Origin: Mangifera indica
Taxonomy: Eukaryota > Streptophyta > Magnoliopsida > Sapindales > Anacardiaceae
DNA length: 64,000 nt
Direction of reading: 5' to 3'
Assembly (NCBI RefSeq): GCF_011075055.1
Contig: NC_058140.1
Coordinates: 13,700,668 to 13,764,667, forward strand
Shown: one piece after another, positions 24,438 to 35,243 of the stretch
Position numbering within the stretch: the stretch's first letter is position 1
Layout: the number at the start of each line of letters is the position of its first letter
The notes under the pieces: model-generated
What the model was told of the DNA's origin: nothing
Database searches by the model: none
Seen by the model: the letters and a program-made list of their open reading frames with translations, nothing else
Program-made: the position numbers and the translations under genes

Positions 24438-25760
24438 TTAAACACATGGTGGAGGGAATTGGGTGCCAAAGTAAGTAGCTTCAACATTTTTACAGGAGAA
24501 AGTGGGTTGTTTCTCCCCTGACAGCTCTATGTGAACATTTCCCAAATTTATATTCTGGCATGGCATTCTTTTGCTACGTTCAAATGCGACTGCTACTGCA
24601 GAAGATGAGGTTCCCCATATGTTCTTTAAGTACGCATACTTCATTCTGGTATCTTCCTAGACTTCCAACGCTTCATTGCAAATTTATGTCAATAGTAAAG
24701 AATCAGATAACTAATCGATGGAGGCAATGTCATTAGACAATGCAGGCTTACCTGATACAGTGACCTGGCCCACAAGTGATGCTAATGATAGTCATTAGAC
24801 AATGCAGGCTTACCTGGTCCACAAGTGATGCTACTGATAGTGACCTGGGAATTTCCTTGTCCAACAGAGGTACGATCATTACCAGCACCAATACGTGACC
24901 TTGAAAAATAGACACTAGAGGTTCATTCAATGTGGATTCCTTCAGTGTTCGGACTGTTTGCTGGTGCTGATATTTTAATTTTACTGCATTTTTATGTTCT
25001 TGAACTCAACCAGAGCAACGTGGAAGAACTAGCTATTCAGTGAAGTTATGCCTCACACGACAGTCCTATCCAGTGCCACAGATTTCAAATTCTAAATGTA
25101 AAAAACGTTCACATCAGCTTTTAGTCTTGTCTGGCTACTTGTTTGCACTTCGTGAAGCCTCATCAAGTATCCCTATATATCCTAGGGCAAAAATCAACTA
25201 TCACCATTGACACTTGATTTGCCCACATATATTATCTTCAGGCTAATAAACAGATTTTGCCTACAGAAATCGACAATCAGGAAAGCAATTAACTAAAGTG
25301 ATTGAAAAATTTAAGGTAATAGGTTAATGAACATAGAATTTGAAGTTCACAATTGAAGCAATAGGGTGGCACTGATTGTAAGGCCATGCTTTGGCACCTT
25401 GTCCATTCAAGGATCTTCCTCCCGCTAATCTTAGTCCCTCCATCCATCTACAGTCAACCCACCCAGCACCAAAACTATACTTGGATAAATCTGTCATTTC
25501 CTTTCACGGAACCCTGAAATTTCAATCCAGGCATCATTAAAAGACAATTTGCTATTTAGACTATACAAAACAGGAACACGAAATTTATTCCACCTCAGGA
25601 TGAAAAACTAGAACCTGACCTTCACATAAAGGGTTCCATTAGATACATTTTTACAGGAGCCAGCAAACTTCATGGGGCCAGTCAGGTCTGTCCTAGAAAT
25701 AAAAAGTTTTACAGCACCTGTTGTCTTTCATGCTGCTTTGAAGGCCTAAATCACAAAAAC
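24438..25760 (-). pseudogene. Polygalacturonase (GH28) pseudogene
   Basis: Read on the minus strand, successive pieces match plant polygalacturonase order: GPMKFAGSCKNVSNGTLY (about 25625-25680), GLRLAGG and GQGAKAWPYNQC (about 25360-25450), APANSPNTEGIHIE then a stop (about 24930-24980), RIGAGND..SVGQGNSQVTI (about 24840-24905), GSLGRYQNE (about 24635-24660) and NIWGTSSSAVAVAF through CKNVEATYFGTQFPPPCV to the stop at 24438. Intron-like gaps remain between pieces, so this is an unprocessed copy. It is dead: in-frame stop after IHIE, a frameshifting deletion after GSLGRYQNE that removes the RIK region, the catalytic NTD and GDD motifs read NTE and GND, and the GHG histidine segment is missing. 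Exon limits are approximate. Confidence 0.85.
24729..24841. repeat. 62-bp tandem duplication in the polygalacturonase pseudogene
   Basis: GTCATTAGACAATGCAGGCT starts at 24729 and again at 24791. The duplicated unit spans an exon end and its splice donor on the minus strand, so the CGP-encoding exon end and the GTAAGC donor are both doubled. The second copy has lost about 14 bp relative to the first. Confidence 0.8.
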
Positions 25761-26600
25761 TAGAGTGGTCAGTAAAATTATGAGGACCAAATTTTTGCTA
25801 ATTTCATTGGGACTATTCAGTGTAAACTGTTGGCTCTCAATTTTCTATAATCACCCTCTTGTATCAACCCCAAAAAAAATTAAAAAATACAATAATTTTG
25901 TCGTACTAACTTACAAGCTCAAGCTAAAGCTAAAAACACCAATGTTGAGGCTAATTTTGAGATGTATGACCTGAAATAATGAGATGGCAAAATTTCAGGC
26001 TCATGAATGCAAGTCTACATGTAAGGCAGACATGTACTCTCATAAACTATACTCCCAAAAGTTCAAGTTGAAAATTAAATAAATCTACGAGCTATAATTG
26101 CTTGGCTGTCGTCAGTTTGGCCATCAGCTTTAGCACCAATGTTCATGACATCAAATACAGTAAATCTCCTCCACAGTGATGTACAATGCCTTCTGCACCA
26201 AAACTAGCAGCTAGTGTTTTCCCTTTTCGTCTGGTAATAACACCATTGAAACAAATGACTAAGAACATCAAAAGCAATTCAGTTAGAAGGTCAAGATTCA
26301 TGCTACTATTTCAGGTTTATTATCTCTGTTGTGAATATCTGCAGTTGTGATAGTGGCTTTCTGCTTATAAAGTGACTCAAGATTTGATAAACTGGTAAGT
26401 TGATCAAAGAAAGAGTGCAGATTTACAGTTATCTGAACTTTTAAATAGCAAGTGAAGAGCAGACTTTTGAAGTTACATGTAGGATGCATGATTGTATGCT
26501 TGTATGAATGATTGTATATCCTATATGGTTCTAGATAACTCTAACTTGATGTGGAATAGTGTATAGTTCATAGTCTTCTAGATTCATGAATCATTTGAAA
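25761..26600. other. Intergenic, no gene seen
   Basis: Spacer of mixed composition. Any N-terminal exon of the polygalacturonase copy would have to lie in the first few hundred bases, but I could not recognise it. Confidence 0.4.
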
Positions 26601-26639
26601 CTCGCCACCCGATTTTCATATTATCAGCATCTACTTGCA

Positions 26640-26870
26640 CGAATAAGCTATTGGTGCGCACCTTATAGCGGGATGTGACATCTTCCCCCGCCTATTTGAG
26701 TGACGCCCTAGTCGCATCTTCAGTTTGGAACTCTTGAATCTTCCCTATGCTTCACTATCTAGAAGTCTCATCTCTCATATTGACCTTCCAACTTAGTGTA
26801 TATGCCACAACATTGGCTTTCCTAGGCTTGCGCCAATAACCCATTCGTGTCAAGTAAATACCGATAATAT
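26640..26870 (-). mobile_element. Ty3/gypsy pol fragment (RNase H end)
   Basis: On the minus strand a short translated stretch reads KPRKANVVAYTLSWKVN, closely resembling the gypsy RNase H end whose consensus is GKANVVADALSRK. It is bounded by sequence containing GATGTGACATCTTCCCCC (near 26671), which looks LTR-like. Only about 200 bp remain, and frames are interrupted. Confidence 0.6.
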
Positions 26871-26877
26871 GAAATTT

Positions 26878-27965
26878 GGGGTGGCATGTTCCAAAAACTT
26901 CCAAAGATTTTGGAAGATTCGTGAAGGTTTAGAAGCAAGGAAAAGACACTTGAAGGGTCTGAATACTCTAGAAGCTCATGGAAGAATATGGAAGGGTATG
27001 GAATGTTTTAGAAGACTATAAACTCTACATTATTCCACACCAAGCTAGAATTATTTAAAACCATGTAAGATTTCATCTCTCTCTAGAATATCGCATAGAG
27101 TAGACATTTTTTCGAGAGGGAATATTCTAGGAATATACATAGAATTTTCTAAACTAAATATTCTGAGCCCCATATTTTTTTTGGTGGCCAAATACTTATT
27201 TTCCACCACAAGTTCAGGAGGTGGAAATCACTACAAATAGATGAAGGCTCAAATGTACATAGCACACACACATCCATGCAACCATACAATCATCCAAGCA
27301 TCCAACTTGTAAAGCTTTTGTCCAACTTTTTCATTGTAATAAAAGTTCTCCTCATTCACATTCTCCTACTTATTCATTTGTTCTCATTGGGGTTGAGAAC
27401 GTTTAAAGGCCTACTTGATTGTTGAAAAAAGGTTGAAGATATTATCAAAGGCTACATGATTGCCAGAAGTTCAAATTGGATCATGACAGTTGGTACTAGA
27501 GCCAAGGTCTGTGAGATACCGAGTTGGTGTTAGAGCTAGGCTTCAAGGTAGATACCGAATTGGAGGTGAAATCAAAGTCAGCTTCATGGTGAGCCAACGT
27601 TCATGGGAAAGCCCTGGTTTATAAGGTATCAAGTTGGTATTAAGAGCAAGGTTTGTGGTGAACCAAATTTGCAACGAAGTTGATTTGGGATTAGAGCCAA
27701 GGTTCACTGAACAAGTTAGAAGCATGTGAGAGGTGACTAATCTGGCTGAAGAGGTAAGGGGTCAGGAGATAGCCCCTAACCCTGGGAAAAAGACCCGTGC
27801 ATGGAAGAAGTCTTATGATATGATGAGTAGCCTGGCGGTGAAGGTCATCAAGTTTGAACTAGCTATGGTCAACATGAAGGACAAGCTAAATAAGTTAGAG
27901 CAAGGCATATAGACCTTAAAAGGCAATGTTGAGAGCCTTAGTGGGAGCATAACAACTTTGTAGTG
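26878..27965 (+). mobile_element. LTR-retrotransposon 5' end: LTR, PBS-like repeats, gag start
   Basis: Sequence from about 26878 to 27480 has LTR character: repeated TTCCAAAGATT/TCTAGAAG words and A/T-rich leader-like sequence with a possible polyadenylation region near 27340. It is followed by a primer-site-like TTGGTACTAGAGCC at 27489. Downstream on the plus strand a frame near 27770-27910 reads PNPGKKTRAWKKSYDMM, then a heptad-like MKDKLNKLEQGI before a stop, resembling the coiled-coil start of plant gypsy gag. Everything after about 27965 is lost. Edges are approximate, and strand differs from the neighbouring pol fragment, so these are two separate relics. Confidence 0.5.
27490..27715 (+). 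repeat. Degenerate repeats of a TTGGTATTAGAGC-like word
   Basis: The primer-site-like word recurs about four times: GTTGGTACTAGAGCCAAGGT (27490), GTTGGTGTTAGAGCTAGGCT (about 27524), GTTGGTATTAAGAGCAAGG (about 27633) and TTTGGGATTAGAGCCAAGG (about 27684), with GATACCGA-like spacers between the first ones. Whether this arose by tandem duplication or slippage is not clear. Confidence 0.6.
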
Positions 27966-28476
27966 TCAATATTCCAGTATTCCTTAGAATTTGAACCCAC
28001 CACGGTTAAAGCTAACAGATCATTACCTAGAAATTTGCATATATGATGAATGAATGTAAATAAGTAAACTTCTAGCAAGGTTGTTCTAGTACATGACTAA
28101 TATATAATTTCTCTTTCAAAGCAACGTGATACATATATATTTTAAAAAATAAAGTAAAACCTTTTCCATGTGCAAACAATTAAGAATAAGGCAACCTTCA
28201 AAATATCTTCTCATCTTGATACTTGACTTACATGAGTAGACAATAAAAAGATGGATCATGATACTCCATTCAATTTCATAAATCATATGCCTTCTTTCTT
28301 GATTGAATCAATTCACACTCAGGAGCATAATCAATTCTAGTTTGATTGAAATGCATAACTAAATTTAAATAATTATGCATTTGAATGAATAGAAAAGTGG
28401 GCAAGGGAAATTAAGAAATACGTTAGCAGAGAACGATGAAATCTACCCTTGTTTCTACTCCCTTTGTTGTAAAGCC
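27966..28476. other. Intergenic, no gene seen
   Basis: A/T-rich spacer between the retroelement relic and the 3' end of the coiled-coil gene. Nothing recognisable. Confidence 0.45.
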
Positions 28477-29357
28477 TCACTTCTTTGCCTTTGCAAACCT
28501 GAGGCATCGATACTTTTCTCCACTTACAGTAATCTCAAGAGCTCCATCTTGGTTATCTTGATTTGATGCGGTCCCCATAAGGACACTTTTCTCTTTCTCT
28601 AGGTTCTCTTTCTCCATCTTCAACCTAGCTTCTTGTCGAGCAATCTCAGCCTGGAAAAAATGATAATGTTTGAGAACCTCAAAACACATCTAAGAATTGA
28701 ATGATAGATGGAAAGATTATTCCAGCAACAACTAAAAATACAAAGTTCACTTCAATTGCATCCAAAACTCCAAATTCTTCAACTCAACAACAAGCATACA
28801 TTTCATATGGCTACTGATGCATTTGTCAAGACAACCCGATTACCGAACAATCCCTCCAACAGAAATCGGTTTCACAAATTTCCGGACGGATGAAAAGCAA
28901 CAGCTTAAAGTTTCTAAACATTTGAAGATGTTAATACTGAGTCTAAGTTGTCATAACCAAATAGAGATGTGAAAGTTATTTTGAAAAATTAGGAAATGGC
29001 TTTCTCTGTTTCTTTCCTGAAATATGAATATTAGGCTTATGAAATAGACATAAGAATGAAAGAATCGCGAGAAAAACCAAGGTAAAGATGATGACTTTGG
29101 CAATGGTAAGAAAAACAATCGATGCATCTACTTTCAATGAAACAGAATTAAGTAGATTAAAGAGTAAAATTAAGAACTTCACGACGGGAAAGCTCAGCCT
29201 TCCAAGCGGCTTCACGCTCGGCGACTTCACGTTCACGTTCTTCGATGTAACTCTGCATCTCTCTTTCTTTCATAATCCTGTCTTGTATGTCTGCATCCAA
29301 AGCCTCCTTGAGCTCCTGCACGAACTTGTCGACTACCGCTTTTATTCTCAAAGACAT
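28477..29357 (-). CDS. Small coiled-coil plant protein, function unknown
   Basis: Two exons: 29178-29357 and 28477-28650; 117 aa. The start at 29357 begins MSLRIKAVVDKFV; an upstream in-frame ATG at 29390 would add 11 residues but fits less well. Residues about 13-85 form a highly charged, continuous helix with Glu/Arg/Lys heptads (EREMQSYIEEREREVAEREA, then RQEARLKMEKENLEKEK) predicting a coiled coil. The C-terminal tail carries a compact, probably conserved block ending GALEITVSGEKYRCLRFAKAKK in parts. I recognise the pattern as plant-conserved but know no function. The intron has normal GT and AG ends, and the two exons join in phase 0. Divergently oriented to the PPR gene, 407 bp away. 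Confidence 0.82.
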
Positions 29358-29764
29358 GGTTTTGAAAATGAGTGTTAACACTGAAGGCATTAAAAATCAT
29401 ATCATTTTCTTGGTGACAGAGAGTTTGTGATTAGGTTTGGGTTGGGAGAGAGGAAATTCAACGGGGAGTTTTGCCTGAACAGAGAAGAGTTTTTAGAAAG
29501 TCTTGGCTCTCGTTGTTCGCTTGATGCAGGTATGGACCCCTTCTCCCTTCTCTTCGCTCCCTTACGCTGCGTTTTACTTCCTTGTCAATATCTTTTTTAC
29601 ATATTTTCTATTTATAAATTAATTTCTCAATTATTAAAAATAAAAAATTAATTTTAAGAATTATTTGAAACAACTCTTTTGAGTTTCAGTTGGACATAAA
29701 GGGACGACTGTTCCAATTATAAGCGCAAAGAGGAGAAAATTTTTCATTTTTTAACAGAGAGGCC
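29358..29764. promoter_or_regulatory. Bidirectional intergenic region
   Basis: A 407-bp interval between the start codons of the minus-strand coiled-coil gene and the plus-strand PPR gene must contain both 5' leaders and both promoters. No clear TATA box on either side, as is common for plant housekeeping and PPR genes. Confidence 0.5.
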
Positions 29765-31678
29765 ATGAAAGCCATTTCAAAGCTGAAATGCACGGCAAGA
29801 AGTTTTTTTTCTCGACGTTACACACTCACACCCAATGTCTCTTCTAGTCAAGCACTCAACTCATCAGCTTTGGTAGATGATTTCACTAGATTCTGCTACC
29901 AAAGAGACCTCCCAAGTGCCATCAGAGCCATGGACGCCATGCAAACCCACGGCCTCCATGCTGATTCCATAACCTATTCTGAGCTCATCAAGTGTTGCTT
30001 GGCCCGTGGCGCTGTTCGAGAAGGCAAACTCGTTCAGAACCACGTCTTCTCTAATGGGTATGAGCCCAAAACGTTTTTAATCAACATTTTGATTAATATG
30101 TATGTCAAGTTTAACCTCTTGGAGGACGCTAAAACGTTGTTCGATAAAATGCCTGAAAGAACGGTTGTTTCTTGGACAACCATGATATGGGCTTATTGTA
30201 ATGCTAAGATGAATAACAAGGCCTTTGAGTTCTTTGTTTTGATGCTCAGAGAAGGTGTTAGACCAAATATGTACACGTACTCTTCCATTTTGAGAGCTTG
30301 TGTTTGTTTACTTAATCTTAGGCAGCTTCACTGTGGAATAATTAAAGTTGGTTTGGATTCTGATGTGTTTGTTAGGAGTGCTTTGATTGATGTTTATGCC
30401 AAATGGGGTGAGTTGAGAAATGCCGTGTGTGTTTTTAATGAGATGGCGACTGGAGATTTGGTTGTTTGGAACTCAATCATTGGAGCATTTGCTCAGAACA
30501 GTGATGGTGATGAGGCTTTGGATCTTTTCAAGAGAATGAAGAGGGCTGGTTTTGCAGCGGATGAGGCCACGCTAACAAGTGTTTTGAGGGCTTGTACTGG
30601 ACTAGCGCTGTTAGAATTGGGCACACAAGTCCATGTTCATTTATTGAAATATGATCAAGATTTGATTCTTAACAATGCACTATTAGATATGTATTGCAAG
30701 TGTGGCAGCTTGGAAGATGCTCAGTTTATTTTTGATAGGATGGTAGAGAAGGATGTGATTTCTTGGAGCACCATGATTGCAGGGTTGGCACAGAATGGGT
30801 ACAGCCAAAAGGCGCTGAAATTTTTTGAGTTGATGAAAGCGTCAGGGTTAGAACCGAATTATATTACAATTCTTGGTGTTCTGTTTGCTTGTAGCCATGC
30901 AGGGCTTGTAGAAGATGGGTTGTATTATTTCCATTCTATGAAGAACGTTTATGGGATTGACCCTGAAAAGGAACATTATGGCTGCATAATTGATCTTCTT
31001 GGAAGGGCTGGGAAGCTCGATCAAGCAGTTAAGTTAATAAATGAGATGGACTATGAACCAGACGCTGTAACATGGAGAGCTTTGCTTGGTGCATGCAGGG
31101 TTCACCAGAACACTGATCTTGCTGTATATGCTGCCAAACAGATTCTAAATCTTGATCCCCAAGATGCAGGAACCTACATACTGTTGTCTAACATTTATGC
31201 AAACATGCAAAGATGGGATGATGTAGCAGAAATTAGGAAGACCATGAGAGACAGGGGATTGAGGAAAGAACCCGGGTGCAGCTGGATTGAGGTGAATAAG
31301 CATATTCATACTTTCATTTTTGGAGACAGCTCACATCCAAACATAGATGAAATTAACAGAGAGCTCAACCGGTTAATTCACAAATTAGTAGGAGTGGGTT
31401 ATGTACCAGACACAAATTTTGTGTTGCAAGATCTTGAAGGGGAGCAGAAAGAAGACTCAATTCGATACCACAGTGAGAAGCTGGCAATTGTATTTGCTTT
31501 GATGAGCATGTCAAAGGGCATGACCATCAGGATCAGGAAAAACATTAGGATATGCGGGGACTGTCATATCTTCGCAAAACTCACAGCAAAAATGGAGCAT
31601 TGTACAATTGTGCTCAGAGACCCTATCCGGTATCATCATTTTCGAGATGGTAGCTGTTCCTGTGGAGATTATTGGTAA
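29765..31678 (+). CDS. DYW-type PPR protein, REME1-like
   Basis: Intronless, 637 aa, typical of plant PLS-class pentatricopeptide proteins. An N-terminal basic, Ser/Arg-rich leader (MKAISKLKCTARSFFSRRY) suggests organelle import, most likely mitochondrial. PPR repeats begin near residue 70 (ITYSELIKCCLARGAV) and run to about 440, with recognisable units such as VVSWTTMIWAYCNAK and LILNNALLDMYCKCG. E/E+ motifs follow (PDAVTWRALLGACRVH; AGTYILLSNIYA; GCSWIEVN), then the DYW cytidine-deaminase domain with YHSEKLA (HxE motif), CGDCH and a terminal CSCGDYW, so the deaminase zinc ligands are present. The sequence matches my recall of Arabidopsis At2g03880/REME1, which promotes C-to-U editing of mitochondrial transcripts. 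Orthology is inferred from recall. Confidence 0.95.
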   Translation: MKAISKLKCTARSFFSRRYTLTPNVSSSQALNSSALVDDFTRFCYQRDLPSAIRAMDAMQTHGLHADSITYSELIKCCLARGAVREGKLVQNHVFSNGYEPKTFLINILINMYVKFNLLEDAKTLFDKMPERTVVSWTTMIWAYCNAKMNNKAFEFFVLMLREGVRPNMYTYSSILRACVCLLNLRQLHCGIIKVGLDSDVFVRSALIDVYAKWGELRNAVCVFNEMATGDLVVWNSIIGAFAQNSDGDEALDLFKRMKRAGFAADEATLTSVLRACTGLALLELGTQVHVHLLKYDQDLILNNALLDMYCKCGSLEDAQFIFDRMVEKDVISWSTMIAGLAQNGYSQKALKFFELMKASGLEPNYITILGVLFACSHAGLVEDGLYYFHSMKNVYGIDPEKEHYGCIIDLLGRAGKLDQAVKLINEMDYEPDAVTWRALLGACRVHQNTDLAVYAAKQILNLDPQDAGTYILLSNIYANMQRWDDVAEIRKTMRDRGLRKEPGCSWIEVNKHIHTFIFGDSSHPNIDEINRELNRLIHKLVGVGYVPDTNFVLQDLEGEQKEDSIRYHSEKLAIVFALMSMSKGMTIRIRKNIRICGDCHIFAKLTAKMEHCTIVLRDPIRYHHFRDGSCSCGDYW

Positions 31679-32425
31679 CAGATGTAAAAGAAATGTTTGA
31701 AAGCTTAACTGCTACTCACACAGCATCAAACAGGAGAGGGAAAGTTGATAACCAAGTATGGCACAACGCTCTGAGCTTCTGCATTAATCAGATGGTAGTG
31801 TAGAGTCCTCTGGATTCAAGCCATTTGAAGCTTAAAGCAAGAAACAATAGATCGGAAGAATTATTTGTTAATGATCATTCAACTTAAGAAGGGTCAACTA
31901 GGTTGATGGCATGATCACTGCTCATACAAATCTGAATCTAGGTAGGACTACAAGCCACCAAAGAAGTTGACAGCGTAGCCAATAGATCACATGGACTAAA
32001 ACTGATGGATAATATGACTGTTCGGTGCTGCTACCATTTTTCAGTCATCAGATGAATATTAATTGCAGTTTGAATAATACATGCAATTTGGAATGAGATA
32101 TGATTTTAAAAATAAATACTAGATTGCTGCATACTAGATACCCTGTCACAAAAGCAAAATCCTTTACCATAGCATTTGGAAAATAATACATTTCACTGGT
32201 CCTCGTACCAGATTGCTGCATACTAGATACCCTGTCACAAAAGCAAAATCCTTTACCATAGCATTTGGAAAATAATACATTTCACTGGTCCTCGTACCAG
32301 ATTGCCTCCCTATTTATTGATACATCGGAGGGACATTTATTAATCTCAACTCCCATATGTTACAACGAGGCAGAAACTGAGATCATGATGACTTAAGAGA
32401 GTTAGGAACGCTCTGTGCTGGTTGC
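31679..32425. other. Spacer between convergent PPR and aminoacylase genes
   Basis: Holds both 3' UTRs and the 89-bp tandem duplication described separately. No gene. Confidence 0.5.
32121..32298. repeat. Exact 89-bp tandem duplication
   Basis: The unit beginning AGATTGCTGCATACTAGATA occupies 32121-32209 and is repeated with no mismatch that I can see at 32210-32298, followed by the first seven bases of a third copy. It is non-coding. Confidence 0.92.
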
Positions 32426-35243
32426 TCACAACTCATCTCTTGAGAATTCTTCCTTTGTGTGCTGAATATAAGATGCATAAGCTTTAATAATGGACTCATA
32501 GATGTCAATGCCTTTCAGGTATTCAGCTTGGTTTAGAAACTGCAACAAGGTGAAATATGATCATTAAATCATGAGCAGTTGGCATGCATATTGGATTTAT
32601 CTGACATTGCAACAAGAACATACATTATGATGGTTAGATCCCACGCAAGATGAGTGCAAATAGGATTTTATCATACAGTAAATATAGTTTTGTTCTCACA
32701 TTTAGCAACATAAAACTACTCAAGAAGAAAAAGAAAAGAAAGAATTCGAATTTGGAAACATCAGAGCAAAAGATGCCCCAAGGCACCATGATATTGAAGC
32801 AAGGAACCTATCGCTGGAATTCATGTTCAACACTAATAAAGTATTACTTGAAGTTAGTCTGCCCAATGTTATCGCAGAAAGAGACATGCTATTAGTTATC
32901 CACCAGGAATATACCGGTGTCCAACAAATGTCAAGAATCAGATCCCAATTCCAAAACAAGGTTTTTCATTCTTAGGAATAAATTCCATAGACAGACACAT
33001 ACAAACTATATAATCAACAGAAAGTCAATACATTCACCTCATTATGGTCATGAAGCAGAATCGGGGTGTTTGCCATAGGAGAGAAGCCAATGGCTGGCAG
33101 GCCTTGTTTCCGGAAATAGCGAGCATCTGTGGCAGCAGGGAAGATCTCTGGCTTACCTAGTTTTCCATTAGCATTTTTAACCGCTTCCTCCAGAAGGCTC
33201 CACCATGGGTTTGAAATATCAGTTGCAGTGATAATTGGTTTTCCAAACTCGTCATAAATAGAAGCTTTTTGTTTGAACTGTCCAAGCTAAAAACAAGTTA
33301 AAGAAATTGACAACGCAGAAGAACACATATAAGAAATTGCTTCCAGCCAGTTCACAAAGCATAACCAAATAGCTTTCTTCATTCAGTAATCAATGGCAAC
33401 AGCACACTTATTCTTTTAGTTTTATGTAATTGGAAGACTTTTAATACAAATACTGAATATATCAAAAGAAAAGCTACATTCTGTACTTACCTACACTGTC
33501 ATTTTGTTAAAAATTTTTGTCAGATCACTGCTGAAATCATCTGAATAGGAAAGAGTTTTAAAGGATTGTAACCTCAAATGTCATATTGCGTGAAGCAGGA
33601 GCCCATTCTTCAGCAATTCGTCTCTCCAAAGCTTCTGCATCTGCAGTAGGAGGGACCCGAATATCAAAACCTGCTTCTGCTTCAGATGGCTGCAAATTCA
33701 TGACAAACCCCTGGTAGACAGAAAGAAGGATAATCATTTCAATAGCTTATTACGACACATATCATTGTAATTATAAATTGGTATCACAATCTAAAAAAAG
33801 ATCACAGATACAAATTGAATAGAACTCTTCAAAAATAGAATTAGAAGATAATTAGTTCTCACTATTTATTCATGACACAACAAAATTGATAGTTAAGTAA
33901 TCACAGGAAACAAAAAAATTAAAAAACCAAGCTCCAAACTTGTAAAAGAACTTACAGTTGGTGATGGAGTGCCAGCTTTAAGAAAGGCCATGTTAACTGA
34001 AATGACCTCCCCTTCACCCTTCAATCCAGCCTTCACCAAATCAAACTGTGAAGCTCTAAACCTCCTCACGCTCTCAATGCTTTTAAACAAGTTCTCCATG
34101 GCACTATTATCATACAGCTTCGCCCCATGCCCTGGAGCTCCTCTGGCCTTAATAACTAGCCACCATGGACACCTCTCCGCATAAAATGCCATGTAATTCT
34201 CACTAGGAGAAGCCAACCCTGAATTCCAAAATAACCATAACAGTTAACAAATTACTCTGCCTAAAATTGATATTTAAGACTAACAAGCCTTCTCAGCTTC
34301 CACAAACTTCTGAATATTTATGGGTTATAGGTGAAGGGATTGAATAAAAAACCTTAAGCTGTAATACTATATTCAAAAATCACTTGATGTAAAAGCAAAA
34401 TTTTTCAAGGTCCTAACATTGACATTCAAATCTTGACAAACCCCGTCCAATTTAAGGCGCAGTGGATACAGCATGAGACCAAGCCAAGATTAAGGGATTC
34501 GAGTGGCATAACTTTAGCTCTAACAAGTAAGAGTGCAACATTATTGATATTTAACTCTTTCAACATATTCAACGAACTACGACATCACCCAATATAATAG
34601 TCAAATATCAAAAAAAAAAAAAAAAGACTAGTAAAGTTTTAGGAGAAAAATCACCATTACCTTCATCAAGCACAATACCAACATTCAAGGTCTTGAAAAT
34701 ATCAGACTCAGCAAACTTCTCAGCTCCATCATGGCCTCCAATCTCTTCATCAGGGGCAAAAGCCACATAAACAGTTCTCACAGGCTGAAACCCACCTGCC
34801 TTCAACTTCCGAATGGCTTCTAAGTACTGCATCCCAACGCACTTCATGTCCTGGGACCCTCTGGCGAAAATATTCCCCTCGGAATCCACGTGGGCCCCGA
34901 ACGGGTGGTGGGACCATTTTTCCGGCTCAGACGGAACGACATCAGTGTGGGAGTAGAGCAGGATGGCGGGCAGGTGAGGGTCGGAACCGGGCCACTTGAG
35001 AAGGACGATGGGTTTGTTTTTAGCGAATTCGAAGGTTTGCGATTCTAAAGAAAGGGATTCAGCTTGTGAAAGGAGGAAGGCGGTGGCTTTGCTGTAGTCG
35101 GGAGACGGCTGAGAGGTGTTGATTTGGAGGTATTCTTGGAATCTGGAAATGATTGCTGATGGTGATGAAGGGTCTTCAGATGAGGTTGTAAGGTGAAAGA
35201 AGAAGAATTGAAGAAAAAGAAGAAGAATCAAATTGGTCTCCAT
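32426..35243 (-). CDS. Aminoacylase-1-like M20 metallohydrolase with signal peptide and RDEL end
   Basis: Five exons: 34661-35243, 33956-34218, 33573-33710, 33038-33286, 32426-32539; 448 aa. Aminoacylase-1 removes acyl groups from N-acyl-L-amino acids using two zinc ions. The M20 metal and catalytic residues are present: His99 and Asp101 in YSHTDVVP, Asp132 in GSQDMK, Glu166/Glu167 in APDEEIGG, and a C-terminal His in ILLHDHNEF. Residues 1-21 are a strongly hydrophobic signal peptide (NLILLLFLQFFFFHL), and the protein ends SRDEL, an RDEL-type ER-retrieval signal, so residence in the ER lumen is predicted. From memory the Arabidopsis counterpart is At4g38220, described as an aquaporin interactor. 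The 34608-34660 extension of exon 1 into poly-Phe is intron read-through. Confidence 0.94.

Noticed and set aside
24748..24930. 60-codon minus-strand frame in the polygalacturonase region
   Set aside because: Wrong reading frame; the GH28-like words are in another frame with a stop codon.
34608..34660. Poly-Phe extension of aminoacylase exon 1
   Set aside because: Reads past a good GTAATGG donor into the intron; the next exon continues the conserved sequence in frame.
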